From Mucilaginibacter gracilis (GTDB taxonomy: Bacteria > Bacteroidota > Bacteroidia > Sphingobacteriales > Sphingobacteriaceae): a stretch of DNA of 64,000 nucleotides. The notes beneath the pieces were generated by a model. It did not search any database and had not been told where the DNA came from. It worked only from the letters and a program-made list of their open reading frames with translations. Positions 1 to 7,497 of the stretch are shown in pieces. Numbering within the stretch: the stretch's first letter is position 1; each line of letters opens with the position of its first letter. Where the stretch lies: positions 372,001 through 436,000 of the forward strand of contig NZ_RBKU01000001.1 in NCBI RefSeq assembly GCF_003633615.1, in the 5' to 3' direction. Position numbers and translations under genes: made by a program.

Positions 1-505
1 GTATTTTGGTTGAGCTTACGGCAACATCATTAACATCCTGTTCGGGTATTTCTATTACCTCAAACTCGTAAACTTTGCTTAGGCGTTGCAAATCTTCAAG
101 GCCGCCTTTGCGGTCTTTTCCAAAACGGTGGTCGTAACCTATCACAATTTTTTTGATGCCAATTTTAGCCACCAAAACATCGTGAATATACTCCAGGGCC
201 GATAGGTTTGAAAAATCCCGTGAAAACGGGGTAACTATTAAGTGGTCAACCCCTAATTCTTCTAAAAGTTGAGCCTTTTCGCTTATGGTGGTGATGAGTT
301 TAAGGCTCTGGTCTTCGGGGTTCAAAATCATCCGCGGGTGCGGAAAAAAAGTTAGTATAACCGTTTCGCCGCCGCACTCTTTAGCAAGCTCCTGTATTTT
401 AGCTATAATTTTACGGTGACCAGTATGCACGCCATCAAATGTGCCAATGGTTACAACGGCGTTTTCTATCAACTCAAAATCGTCAATATTATTATAGATC
501 TTCAT
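1..505 (-). CDS. ribF: Riboflavin kinase / FAD synthetase, N-terminal part (cut by window edge)
   Basis: Bifunctional enzyme that phosphorylates riboflavin to FMN and adenylates FMN to FAD in the cytosol. The reading frame starts with MKIYNNIDDFELIENAVVTI and runs about 168 codons off the left edge. The nucleotidyltransferase signature GTFDGVHTGHRKII lies near residues 22-35, followed by FFPHPRMILNP and VIGYDHRFGKDRKGG, all typical of the FAD synthetase half. The C-terminal riboflavin kinase domain is outside the window. A -7 promoter element lies about 26 bases upstream, so it probably has its own start even though truB ends just upstream on the same strand. Function is secure from motifs. 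Confidence 0.93.
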   Translation of the reverse strand, partial: MKIYNNIDDFELIENAVVTIGTFDGVHTGHRKIIAKIQELAKECGGETVILTFFPHPRMILNPEDQSLKLITTISEKAQLLEELGVDHLIVTPFSRDFSNLSALEYIHDVLVAKIGIKKIVIGYDHRFGKDRKGGLEDLQRLSKVYEFEVIEIPEQDVNDVAVSSTKI

Positions 506-530
506 GTACTGGCGGGGAATGTTATACGTG

Positions 531-538
531 CAAAAATA
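531..538 (-). promoter_or_regulatory. -7 promoter element of ribF
   Basis: Read on the minus strand the bases are TATTTTTG, matching the Bacteroidota -7 consensus TAnnTTTG. It lies between the truB stop codon and the ribF start, leaving a predicted leader of about 20 bases. I saw no convincing -33 TTTG at the best spacing, so this is motif evidence only. Confidence 0.45.
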
Positions 539-540
539 GG

Positions 541-1266
541 TTATTTAAGCAATTCGGGCTCAACTTTTAACAATCGGATATGCTCAACCAATTCCATTAC
601 CTCAAAGGCATCGCTCACGTTAAAATTACCGCTGCGGGTTCGGCGCAGTTTTGACAGATATGCGCCATTATTTAAGGCCCGACCAAAATCGTTCACCAAC
701 GAGCGGATGTATGTACCCTTGCTGCAAACAACCCTAAAGTCCACTTCGGGTAAGGCAATACGGGTTATTTCAAACTCGCTTATGGTTACAAAGCGTAAAC
801 GCAGTTCCACTTCTTCTCCACGGCGCGCTTTTTCGTACAGGCGCTCACCATTAATTTTCACTGCCGAATGTGCCGGGGGGTATTGCTGTATGTCGCCGGT
901 AAACTGCGCGGTGTTATTCAGTATTTGTTCGTCGGTAATATTGCCGATGTCAAATTTTTCATCCTCATCGGTTTCCATATCGTAGGATGGCGTGGTGGCT
1001 CCCAGTATCATGGTGCCGGTGTACTCTTTTTCCTCGGCCTGAAAGGTATCTATTTGCTTGGTAAGTTTACCGGTGCAAATAATGAGCAGCCCGGTAGCCA
1101 GCGGATCGAGCGTGCCGGCGTGGCCTACCTTTAACTTTAGCGGCTTTAACGAGTTGCGTATTTTGCCAACCACATCAAAACTCGTCCAATTATAAGGCTT
1201 GTTTACCAATAGCATTTCGCCTTCGGTAAAATTAAATTTCCGGAATTTTGAGTTCGATTCAGTCAA
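541..1266 (-). CDS. truB: tRNA pseudouridine(55) synthase TruB
   Basis: Makes pseudouridine 55 in the T-loop of tRNAs. The catalytic-Asp motif GHAGTLDPLATGLL and later segments QYPPAHSAVKINGERLYEKARRG and VVCSKGTYIRSL are diagnostic of the family. The open frame extends to an ATG at 1323, but that stretch is a 16-bp-stem hairpin and looks non-coding. An ATG at 1215 would remove the FNFTEGE segment that Bacteroidota homologues conserve before the LLVNKP block. A TTG at 1266, giving MTESNSKFRKFNFTEGE, fits best, so I use it with moderate certainty. It follows uppP on the same strand and probably belongs to the ftsX-DUF3098-uppP-truB transcription unit. Confidence 0.9.
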   Translation of the reverse strand: MTESNSKFRKFNFTEGEMLLVNKPYNWTSFDVVGKIRNSLKPLKLKVGHAGTLDPLATGLLIICTGKLTKQIDTFQAEEKEYTGTMILGATTPSYDMETDEDEKFDIGNITDEQILNNTAQFTGDIQQYPPAHSAVKINGERLYEKARRGEEVELRLRFVTISEFEITRIALPEVDFRVVCSKGTYIRSLVNDFGRALNNGAYLSKLRRTRSGNFNVSDAFEVMELVEHIRLLKVEPELLK

Positions 1267-1286
1267 CGATGTTTCTATTAAATAAC

Positions 1287-1325
1287 AAATGCTGAATTCC
1301 GGATAAATTCCAAAATTCAGCATTT
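1287..1325. repeat. Long-stem inverted repeat between uppP and truB
   Basis: AAATGCTGAATTCCGG at 1287-1302 and CCAAAATTCAGCATTT at 1310-1325 form a stem of about 16 pairs (two G-U) around a 7-base loop. On the minus strand it follows the uppP stop at 1342 and precedes TTTGTTATTT, so it could be a terminator or an RNA-stabilising hairpin inside the operon. It also argues against the ATG at 1323 as the truB start. Confidence 0.65.
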
Positions 1326-1341
1326 AATTTTGTGATTTTGT

Positions 1342-2130
1342 TTAGGCCAAATGCCCGGTAAAATACATTGCTATTAACACTATACCAATAATAATACGGT
1401 AGTAGCCAAATAATTTAAAGCCTTTTTTCTCCAAAAAAGTAATAAAGGTTTTGATGGCCAGCATGGCTACCACAAAAGCGATAACGTTACCCACTACCAA
1501 AAACTTAAGTTGTTCGCCCGTAAATAAAACGGCGTGGTCTTTTTTGTAATCCCACAACGCTTTGCAGGTGGCGCCAAACATGGTAGGTACAGCCAAAAAG
1601 AATGAAAATTCGGCGGCTGCGGTTCTACTCAATTTTTGCGACATACCACCAACTATGGTTGCTGCCGAGCGCGAAGTACCCGGAATAATGGATAAACACT
1701 GAAATAAGCCTATTTTAAAAGCTGTGGCGTTTGATATCTTGTTCGAATCGTCAACCTCAACTTTGTTGAACCATTGATCGACAAATAAAAGCACAATACC
1801 GTAAGCCAGCAGCGTTATGGCTACCACCAGTGGGCTCTCTAACAAAAGGTCGATCTTCTTTTTAAACAATACCCCTACTATAGCCGCAGGGATAAAAGCT
1901 ATAAGCAGCTTAACATAAAAATCAAACGAACGTACAAATCGTTTAAAATACAATACAACTACCGAAAGGATAGCTCCAAATTGTATTACAATTTCAAAGA
2001 GTTTTACAAAGTCATCCTTATCTATACCCATCAAAGAACTTGCAATAACCATGTGCCCGGTTGATGATACGGGCAAAAACTCTGTTATCCCTTCAATTAT
2101 AGCAAGGATAATTACATGTAGTATGCTCAT
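1342..2130 (-). CDS. uppP: Undecaprenyl-diphosphatase UppP (BacA family)
   Basis: Integral membrane phosphatase that recycles undecaprenyl diphosphate to the monophosphate carrier used in peptidoglycan and O-antigen synthesis; overexpression gives bacitracin resistance in other bacteria. The first conserved motif [15 protein letters not shown] (residues 13-27, with catalytic-region Glu and His26) and the second, [14 protein letters not shown] (about residue 149), are intact. Length of 262 residues and about eight hydrophobic segments match the family. Its start overlaps the stop of the upstream DUF3098 gene by four bases (ATGA), implying translational coupling in a cell-envelope operon with ftsX. 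Confidence 0.97.
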   Translation of the reverse strand: MSILHVIILAIIEGITEFLPVSSTGHMVIASSLMGIDKDDFVKLFEIVIQFGAILSVVVLYFKRFVRSFDFYVKLLIAFIPAAIVGVLFKKKIDLLLESPLVVAITLLAYGIVLLFVDQWFNKVEVDDSNKISNATAFKIGLFQCLSIIPGTSRSAATIVGGMSQKLSRTAAAEFSFFLAVPTMFGATCKALWDYKKDHAVLFTGEQLKFLVVGNVIAFVVAMLAIKTFITFLEKKGFKLFGYYRIIIGIVLIAMYFTGHLA

Positions 2131-2405
2131 GCTTTGTTAGCAGGTTTTTTAAATATTGCAAAAAAGCCAATGGCGAAACCACCTAATACGGTAAGGGGTG
2201 CTATAACAATTTTACGGGTATCGTAAATATCGGTAGTGCCGCTCATTAGCACAAAGCCAATAACTACTACGGCTATAGCTACTAAAAATATGCGGTAGTT
2301 TTGTTTACCGAACACAAATTGCGCCGGTGCTGTTGTTTGTGAAGCACGGGCTTCGGCTGTTTTAACCGGCTGTGCTATAATAGGTTTAACTTGTTTTTGT
2401 GCCAT
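2127..2405 (-). CDS. DUF3098 small membrane protein
   Basis: A 92-residue protein beginning [15 protein letters not shown]. It has a low-complexity polar N-terminus, the segment [20 protein letters not shown], and a second hydrophobic stretch near [14 protein letters not shown], so two membrane helices are expected. The pattern is typical of DUF3098 proteins, which are found in Bacteroidota next to ftsX and uppP; no biochemical role is known to me. The open frame runs upstream to 2627 through ftsX in another frame, but the ATG at 2405 shares one base with the ftsX stop (TAATG), the expected coupled start. It overlaps uppP by four bases downstream. Confidence 0.88.
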   Translation of the reverse strand: MAQKQVKPIIAQPVKTAEARASQTTAPAQFVFGKQNYRIFLVAIAVVVIGFVLMSGTTDIYDTRKIVIAPLTVLGGFAIGFFAIFKKPANKA

Positions 2406-3283
2406 TATCTGTAAAGGTCGTAAATTTTTAAACGTAAGAATTTGCTCACTGCCGAGTAGGTGCTCAATACCGAAATTAAGATACCTATACCCACTACTCC
2501 TAAAAATACAATGCCAAACTCGGCTTTGCTTTGTAGTATAACCAAATCGGGTATTTGGATGGTTGCCAGGTAAAGCATACCTATGAGCAATATAACGGCT
2601 ATAAGGCCGCCCAATAAGCCGTGCCATATACCGTACAATAAAAACGGTTTGCGGATAAACCCTTTTGTTGCGCCAACCAACTGCATAGATTTAATTAAAA
2701 AACGCTGCGAATAAATGGCCAGCCTGATGGTATTGTTAATTAACGCTACCGAAACTACCAGGAAAATTCCGGCGAAAGCCAAAACTACCAAACTAATTGA
2801 GCCTAAGTTTTGGTTCATTTGGTCAACTAACGATCGTTGGTAGATCACTTCCTTAACCAATGGGTTTTTTAGCAATTGTGCCTTAAACTGGTCTATATTA
2901 ACATTGTTGGCATAATCTGCCTTTAAATACACGTCTATTGATGATGGCAGGGGGTTAAAGCCTAAAAAGCTTACAAAATCTTTACCGAGGTCTTTTTGCA
3001 GGTTGCGGGCAGCTAATTCTTTGCTCACGTACTCGGCATCCTTTACATACAGGTTTTGGTCAAGCTGTTTTTTAAGTTGTATCACGTCGGTTTCGTGCGC
3101 GGCATCGTCAACTATAATATTAAGTACTATGTTTTCTTTTACATAGCGCGACAGGTTATTGGCATGTACCAATATCAAACCCAAAAGGCCAATCATCAAT
3201 AATACCATAGCAATACCAAATACTGTTGATATATATATTGCCTTGGTTTTTTTTGCCGATATGCTGGCCTCAAATTCTTCCAT
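2405..3283 (-). CDS. ftsX: Cell division protein FtsX
   Basis: Membrane subunit of the FtsEX complex, which couples ATP hydrolysis by FtsE to activation of septal peptidoglycan hydrolases. At 292 residues it has the expected plan: a first helix near residues 17-42, a periplasmic ECD of about 110 residues containing VSKELAARNLQKDLGKDF, then three helices near 165-185, 218-240 and 258-280, with the conserved motif IRLAIYSQRFLIKSMQLVGAT in the cytoplasmic loop. ftsE is not in this window, which is common in Bacteroidota. It heads the cluster ftsX-DUF3098-uppP-truB. Confidence 0.94.
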   Translation of the reverse strand: MEEFEASISAKKTKAIYISTVFGIAMVLLMIGLLGLILVHANNLSRYVKENIVLNIIVDDAAHETDVIQLKKQLDQNLYVKDAEYVSKELAARNLQKDLGKDFVSFLGFNPLPSSIDVYLKADYANNVNIDQFKAQLLKNPLVKEVIYQRSLVDQMNQNLGSISLVVLAFAGIFLVVSVALINNTIRLAIYSQRFLIKSMQLVGATKGFIRKPFLLYGIWHGLLGGLIAVILLIGMLYLATIQIPDLVILQSKAEFGIVFLGVVGIGILISVLSTYSAVSKFLRLKIYDLYR

Positions 3284-3500
3284 GTTGCTTTAAACTATCT
3301 GCGAAAATAAAAAAACGTTGCCATAAAGGTAAAATATTATTCTGTTTAAATTTTGCAGCCGAACTATTGGGGTAATTATTTTAACAAAAATTAACGCTTG
3401 GGAGTGGTTATTGGCTATTTGTTATTGAGTTATTGGGGGATTGCGCCATGTTAAAACTATTCGCATAGCTAATGGTTTATACAATATAAATATCATCACC

Positions 3501-3692
3501 ATGAAAAAAGAAGCAAACGACCACGATAAACCATCACCGGCAGATACCCCTACGCACCGCCCACAGGATAACGGGCATAAAAGCGTGGTAAAAAGCGAGG
3601 ATAAAGAATACCACGCCGATGAACCTGAGAATGAGAACATAGCCAAAAAGCATGAGAACGAAGAGCAGCCCGTACACTCGAATAAGAAATAG
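3501..3692 (+). CDS. Small hydrophilic hypothetical protein
   Basis: A 63-residue, highly charged product starting MKKEANDHDKPSPADTPTHR, rich in His, Asp, Glu, Lys and Pro and without a hydrophobic segment; it is likely disordered. The frame is open to 3441, but the ATG at 3501 is the first start giving a sensible N-terminus. The low-complexity composition resembles small stress-related proteins of the Sphingobacteriaceae, but I cannot name a family. It lies alone between ftsX (opposite strand) and a lipoprotein gene. It could be a chance frame; the protein-like codon use and the next gene's orientation favour a real gene modestly. Confidence 0.5.
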   Translation: MKKEANDHDKPSPADTPTHRPQDNGHKSVVKSEDKEYHADEPENENIAKKHENEEQPVHSNKK

Positions 3693-3741
3693 TTAACAGA
3701 TTGTTAATTTTAATCTAATAAAAAAAGCTTTTCTTTACCTT

Positions 3742-4167
3742 ATGAAGAAAAGTTATACGCTGATTATTTTATTATTTTTAGTTTTTACCGCCTGTAAAAA
3801 AGACCAGGCTTCTACTTCAACCGATCTGAAAACACAAATGACAGGCAGGTGGAATTACGTTAGTTTAGTTGGCAATAACTATGACACTAATGGAAAGCTG
3901 CTCGGGCAACAAAGTTCTTATACGGGTGTGTCCGGAGATTATATTCAGTTTAATGGGGACGGCACTTACGTTGAAAACCTGGTACCAGGCACGCACCTAA
4001 CTGGTACTTATACAATCAACTCAACTACACGGTTTACTTTAAGTCCGGGGGTTGATAACCCATGCAGGGTGGTTAATATTGACAATGGCACTTTTACTTT
4101 CATTGTTGAAGGCCCCAAATACTCAGGCTACGGATATATCGAATATACGCACTCGTTAAAAAAATAA
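3742..4167 (+). CDS. Lipocalin-like exported lipoprotein
   Basis: A 141-residue protein with a lipoprotein signal peptide, MKKSYTLIILLFLVFTAC, placing the lipidated Cys at residue 18. The mature part contains LKTQMTGRWNYVSL, then YIQFNGDGTYVENLVPGTHLTGTYTI and a closing strand-rich region, a layout typical of Bacteroidota lipocalin-like lipoproteins (repeated W/G-containing beta strands). Ligand and role are unknown. It stands in front of leuS on the same strand, but leuS has its own -7 element, so the two are probably transcribed separately. Confidence 0.75.
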   Translation: MKKSYTLIILLFLVFTACKKDQASTSTDLKTQMTGRWNYVSLVGNNYDTNGKLLGQQSSYTGVSGDYIQFNGDGTYVENLVPGTHLTGTYTINSTTRFTLSPGVDNPCRVVNIDNGTFTFIVEGPKYSGYGYIEYTHSLKK

Positions 4168-4229
4168 CACGTCTATTATCAAAAGGTTAAAGTAATCAAT
4201 TAACCCTATCAACCTGTTAGGGTTTTTAC

Positions 4230-4237
4230 TATTTTTG
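4230..4237 (+). promoter_or_regulatory. -7 promoter element of leuS
   Basis: TATTTTTG matches the TAnnTTTG consensus and lies 23 bases before the leuS ATG, giving a leader of about 16 bases. No good -33 TTTG is visible at 19-21 bases upstream, so support is motif-level only. Confidence 0.5.
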
Positions 4238-4260
4238 CAGTTCATTCGGAAAATAGCGTA

Positions 4261-7248
4261 ATGGATTACCAATTTAAAGACATCGAGAAAAAATGGCAGC
4301 AGTTTTGGGCCGCCAATCAAACTTTTAAGGCCGATAGCCAATCGTCAAAACCCAAGTATTATGTGCTTGATATGTTCCCTTACCCATCGGGGGCGGGCTT
4401 GCATGTTGGCCACCCGCTGGGTTACATCGCTTCCGATATTTTTGCGCGTTATAAACGTTTAAAGGGTTTTAATGTGTTGCACCCTATGGGTTACGATTCG
4501 TTTGGGCTACCTGCCGAACAATATGCCATACAAACCGGCCAGCACCCGGCCATTACTACCGAAGATAACATTGCCACCTATCGCCGCCAACTGGACCAGA
4601 TAGGTTTCTCGTTCGACTGGAGCCGCGAAGTGCGCACCAGTTCGCCGGATTATTATAAGTGGACTCAGTGGATTTTTATGCAACTGTTTAACAGTTGGTA
4701 TAATAAGGATGCCGATAAAGCACAATCAATTGATTTATTGGCGGAGCATTTTGAACAAAATGGATCGAAAGGTATCAATGCGGTTAGCGATGATGATACC
4801 GCCAGCTTTACAGCAGAGGAATGGAAAGCATTGAGCCATGATGAAAAACAAACCGAGTTATTAAAATATCGCCTTACCTACCTTCGCGAAAGCACAGTTA
4901 ACTGGTGCGCTGCCTTAGGTACCGTATTGGCTAACGACGAGGTGAAAGACGGTTTTAGCGAGCGCGGCGGCTACCCTGTTGAGCAAAAAAAGATGATGCA
5001 GTGGAGTATGCGCATTACTGCCTATGCCGAACGCTTATTACAGGGCCTGGACAAAATTGACTGGCCAGACCCACTGAAAGAAATGCAACGCAACTGGATA
5101 GGCAAAAGCGTTGGCGCGATGGTGAAATTTCAGTTAGAAGACACAGTACCAAAAACTCAAGACTCAAGACTCAACGCTACGTTTTTAGAAGTTTTCACCA
5201 CCCGTGTTGATACTATTTTTGGGGTAACTACCATTGTTATTGCACCGGAGCATGAGTTGGTACAGGCATTAACTACGCCCGAGCAAAAGGCAGAAATTGA
5301 TGCCTGCATTGCGCAAACCAAAAAGAAAAGCGAACTCGACCGTATGGCCGATACCAAAACCATATCGGGCGCATTTACGGGAAGCTACGTAATTAACCCG
5401 CTAAACGGTGCTAAAGTACCCATTTGGATTGCCGATTATGTTTTGGCGGGCTATGGTACAGGTTGTGTTATGGGTGTGCCATCGGGCGATCAGCGAGATT
5501 ATTTGTTTGCCAAACATTTTAATTTGCCCATTATTCCGATCATCGATATTCAGAATATTGAAACCGAGGCCGACCCAACCAAGGAAGGTAAATACATTAA
5601 TTCGGACTTTATAAATGGCTTAGGCTACAAAGAAGCTACCGCCGCCGTAATTGCCAAACTGGAAGAAATTGGCGCAGGTTACGCCAAAATAAACTACCGC
5701 ATGCGCGATGCCATTTTTGGCCGCCAACGTTACTGGGGTGAGCCCGTACCCGTTTATTTTAAAGACGGCTTACCGTATTTAATAGAGGAAAGCGAACTAC
5801 CCCTGATACTACCCGAAGTTGATAAATACCTGCCAACCGAAAGCGGCGAACCACCTTTGGCAAGGGCCGAGGGTTGGAAGTACAGTGCCCCCTCTAAATC
5901 TTACGAATACGAGCTTTCGACTATGCCCGGCTGGGCGGGTTCAAGCTGGTACTGGTACCGCTACATGGATGCGCAAAACCCTAACGAGTTTGCAAGCAAA
6001 GAAGCCATAGCTTATTGGAAAGATGTTGACTTATACATAGGTGGAAGCGAGCACGCCACCGGCCACTTATTATACAGCCGCTTTTGGAATAAATTTTTGA
6101 AGGACATTGGTTTGGTTGTTGAAGAAGAACCTTTCAAGAAGCTGATTAACCAAGGGATGATACAGGGTGTTAGTGCTTTTGTATATGGATTTGGTGTTGG
6201 TGTATCAATTGCAAATGGTTCAGAAGGGCCGGCAGCAATAATGAGAGGTTATGATGGACCAGATAAATATATAATTCCTAAATCTTCTTACGACAAAGCA
6301 ATTATTGGAGAGTATGATGATTTGACTTCTAAACTAATACAACATAGTTTAAATAAAGCTCGCAGTTTTGGCTTAGATGCATCATTTGATAGGGAAATGT
6401 CAGCCATAGCGCCTTTACATATAAATATAGATTTGGTAAATTCATTAACAAATGAGTTAGATGTAGAAGAATTTAAAAAAAGTGATAGATTTAGAGCATT
6501 ACATATCAAAGGAATAGAGCTTGACGAGAATGGCAAATACATTTGCTTGCGTGAAGTTGAGAAAATGTCGAAATCGAAGTTGAACGTCGTTAACCCTGAT
6601 TTAATTATTGAGCGTTACGGTGCCGATACCCTGCGCATGTACGAAATGTTTTTGGGCCCGCTTGAGCAGAGTAAACCCTGGAACACCAATGGCATTGAGG
6701 GCGTGTTTAAATTTTTACGCAAGTTTTGGCGTTTGTTCCATAACGAGGCATGGGAGTTTAAGGTGTCGGATGCTGAGCCAACCAAGGCCGAGTTAAAATC
6801 GTTGCACAAAATTATCCGCAAGGTTGAGGAAGATATTGACAGGTTTTCGTTCAATACTTCGGTATCAAGCTTTATGATTGCCGTTAACGAGTTAACCGAT
6901 TTAAAGTGTAACAACCGTTCTATTCTGCAAAATATGGTGGTGATATTATCGCCATACGCGCCCCACATTTGCGAAGAATTGTGGACCTTGTTAGGTAACG
7001 AGGCAGGCACACTATCATACGCGGACTACCCTAAATTTAATGCCGAGTATCTGGTTGAAAACGAGTTTGCTTACCCTATTTCCTTTAACGGCAAAACCAA
7101 AATGAATTTAAGCATTTCTCTGTCTCTTGAAACCGGCGAGGTTGAAAGTATAGTACTCAACAATGCCGACGTTCAAAAATACCTGGATGGTAAGCCGCTT
7201 AAAAAAATCATTGTTGTAAAAGGCCGTATTATTAACCTGGTTATCTAA
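4261..7248 (+). CDS. leuS: Leucyl-tRNA synthetase with an AT-rich insertion
   Basis: Charges tRNA-Leu with leucine and edits mischarged products. The class I signatures are present: HVGH at residues 48-51 and KMSKS at 768-772, with the CP1 editing domain between them (FTTRVDTIFGVTTIVIAPEH). At 995 residues it is some 60 residues longer than my recollection of Bacteroidota LeuRS. The extra length sits just after KLINQGMIQG (from about residue 640) and is encoded by markedly AT-richer DNA (roughly 6170-6535) than the rest of the gene. The frame is unbroken and catalytic motifs flank the insertion, so the enzyme is probably active. Confidence 0.97.
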   Translation: MDYQFKDIEKKWQQFWAANQTFKADSQSSKPKYYVLDMFPYPSGAGLHVGHPLGYIASDIFARYKRLKGFNVLHPMGYDSFGLPAEQYAIQTGQHPAITTEDNIATYRRQLDQIGFSFDWSREVRTSSPDYYKWTQWIFMQLFNSWYNKDADKAQSIDLLAEHFEQNGSKGINAVSDDDTASFTAEEWKALSHDEKQTELLKYRLTYLRESTVNWCAALGTVLANDEVKDGFSERGGYPVEQKKMMQWSMRITAYAERLLQGLDKIDWPDPLKEMQRNWIGKSVGAMVKFQLEDTVPKTQDSRLNATFLEVFTTRVDTIFGVTTIVIAPEHELVQALTTPEQKAEIDACIAQTKKKSELDRMADTKTISGAFTGSYVINPLNGAKVPIWIADYVLAGYGTGCVMGVPSGDQRDYLFAKHFNLPIIPIIDIQNIETEADPTKEGKYINSDFINGLGYKEATAAVIAKLEEIGAGYAKINYRMRDAIFGRQRYWGEPVPVYFKDGLPYLIEESELPLILPEVDKYLPTESGEPPLARAEGWKYSAPSKSYEYELSTMPGWAGSSWYWYRYMDAQNPNEFASKEAIAYWKDVDLYIGGSEHATGHLLYSRFWNKFLKDIGLVVEEEPFKKLINQGMIQGVSAFVYGFGVGVSIANGSEGPAAIMRGYDGPDKYIIPKSSYDKAIIGEYDDLTSKLIQHSLNKARSFGLDASFDREMSAIAPLHINIDLVNSLTNELDVEEFKKSDRFRALHIKGIELDENGKYICLREVEKMSKSKLNVVNPDLIIERYGADTLRMYEMFLGPLEQSKPWNTNGIEGVFKFLRKFWRLFHNEAWEFKVSDAEPTKAELKSLHKIIRKVEEDIDRFSFNTSVSSFMIAVNELTDLKCNNRSILQNMVVILSPYAPHICEELWTLLGNEAGTLSYADYPKFNAEYLVENEFAYPISFNGKTKMNLSISLSLETGEVESIVLNNADVQKYLDGKPLKKIIVVKGRIINLVI

Positions 7249-7275
7249 TTAGTTTAACACACTCACAATAATTTT

Positions 7276-7321
7276 ACACAAAGGTTCACAGCGCATTAAA
7301 AGGCTCTGTGAACCTTTGTGT
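7276..7321 (+). terminator. Hairpin terminator downstream of leuS
   Basis: ACACAAAGGTTCACAG at 7276-7291 is the exact reverse complement of CTGTGAACCTTTGTGT at 7306-7321, a 16-bp stem with a 14-base loop followed by TTT. It lies 27 bases after the leuS stop. The arm sequence looks like a dispersed Bacteroidota intergenic repeat. Confidence 0.65.
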
Positions 7322-7466
7322 TTTCCTCTTTGTGCCAATCCTGTGGTTAAAACACCGCTTTTATACTTACGTATAAGTGTGCGCTCCGTTTAGCATTCTT
7401 TTAAATAAAACAATGTAACAATTCTATAATGGCAAAAAATTATGCGCCTTGTAGTAACATTTGAAT

Positions 7467-7474
7467 TACTTTTG
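7467..7474 (+). promoter_or_regulatory. -7 promoter element of the outer-membrane receptor gene
   Basis: TACTTTTG matches TAnnTTTG, 23 bases before the ATG at 7498. A TTG at 7449-7451 could serve as the -33 element though the spacing is short. Confidence 0.45.
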
Positions 7475-7497
7475 CCTCTAATATCAAAACAATAAAA

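Noticed and set aside
1247..1262. IS982 end remnant near truB (shared TGAGTTCGATT)
   Set aside because: Only 11 bases match and the ACC terminus is absent, so chance is likely.
2406..2627. N-terminal extension of the DUF3098 protein
   Set aside because: This part of the frame overlaps ftsX in another frame and has no membrane-protein character; the ATG at 2405 couples to the ftsX stop.
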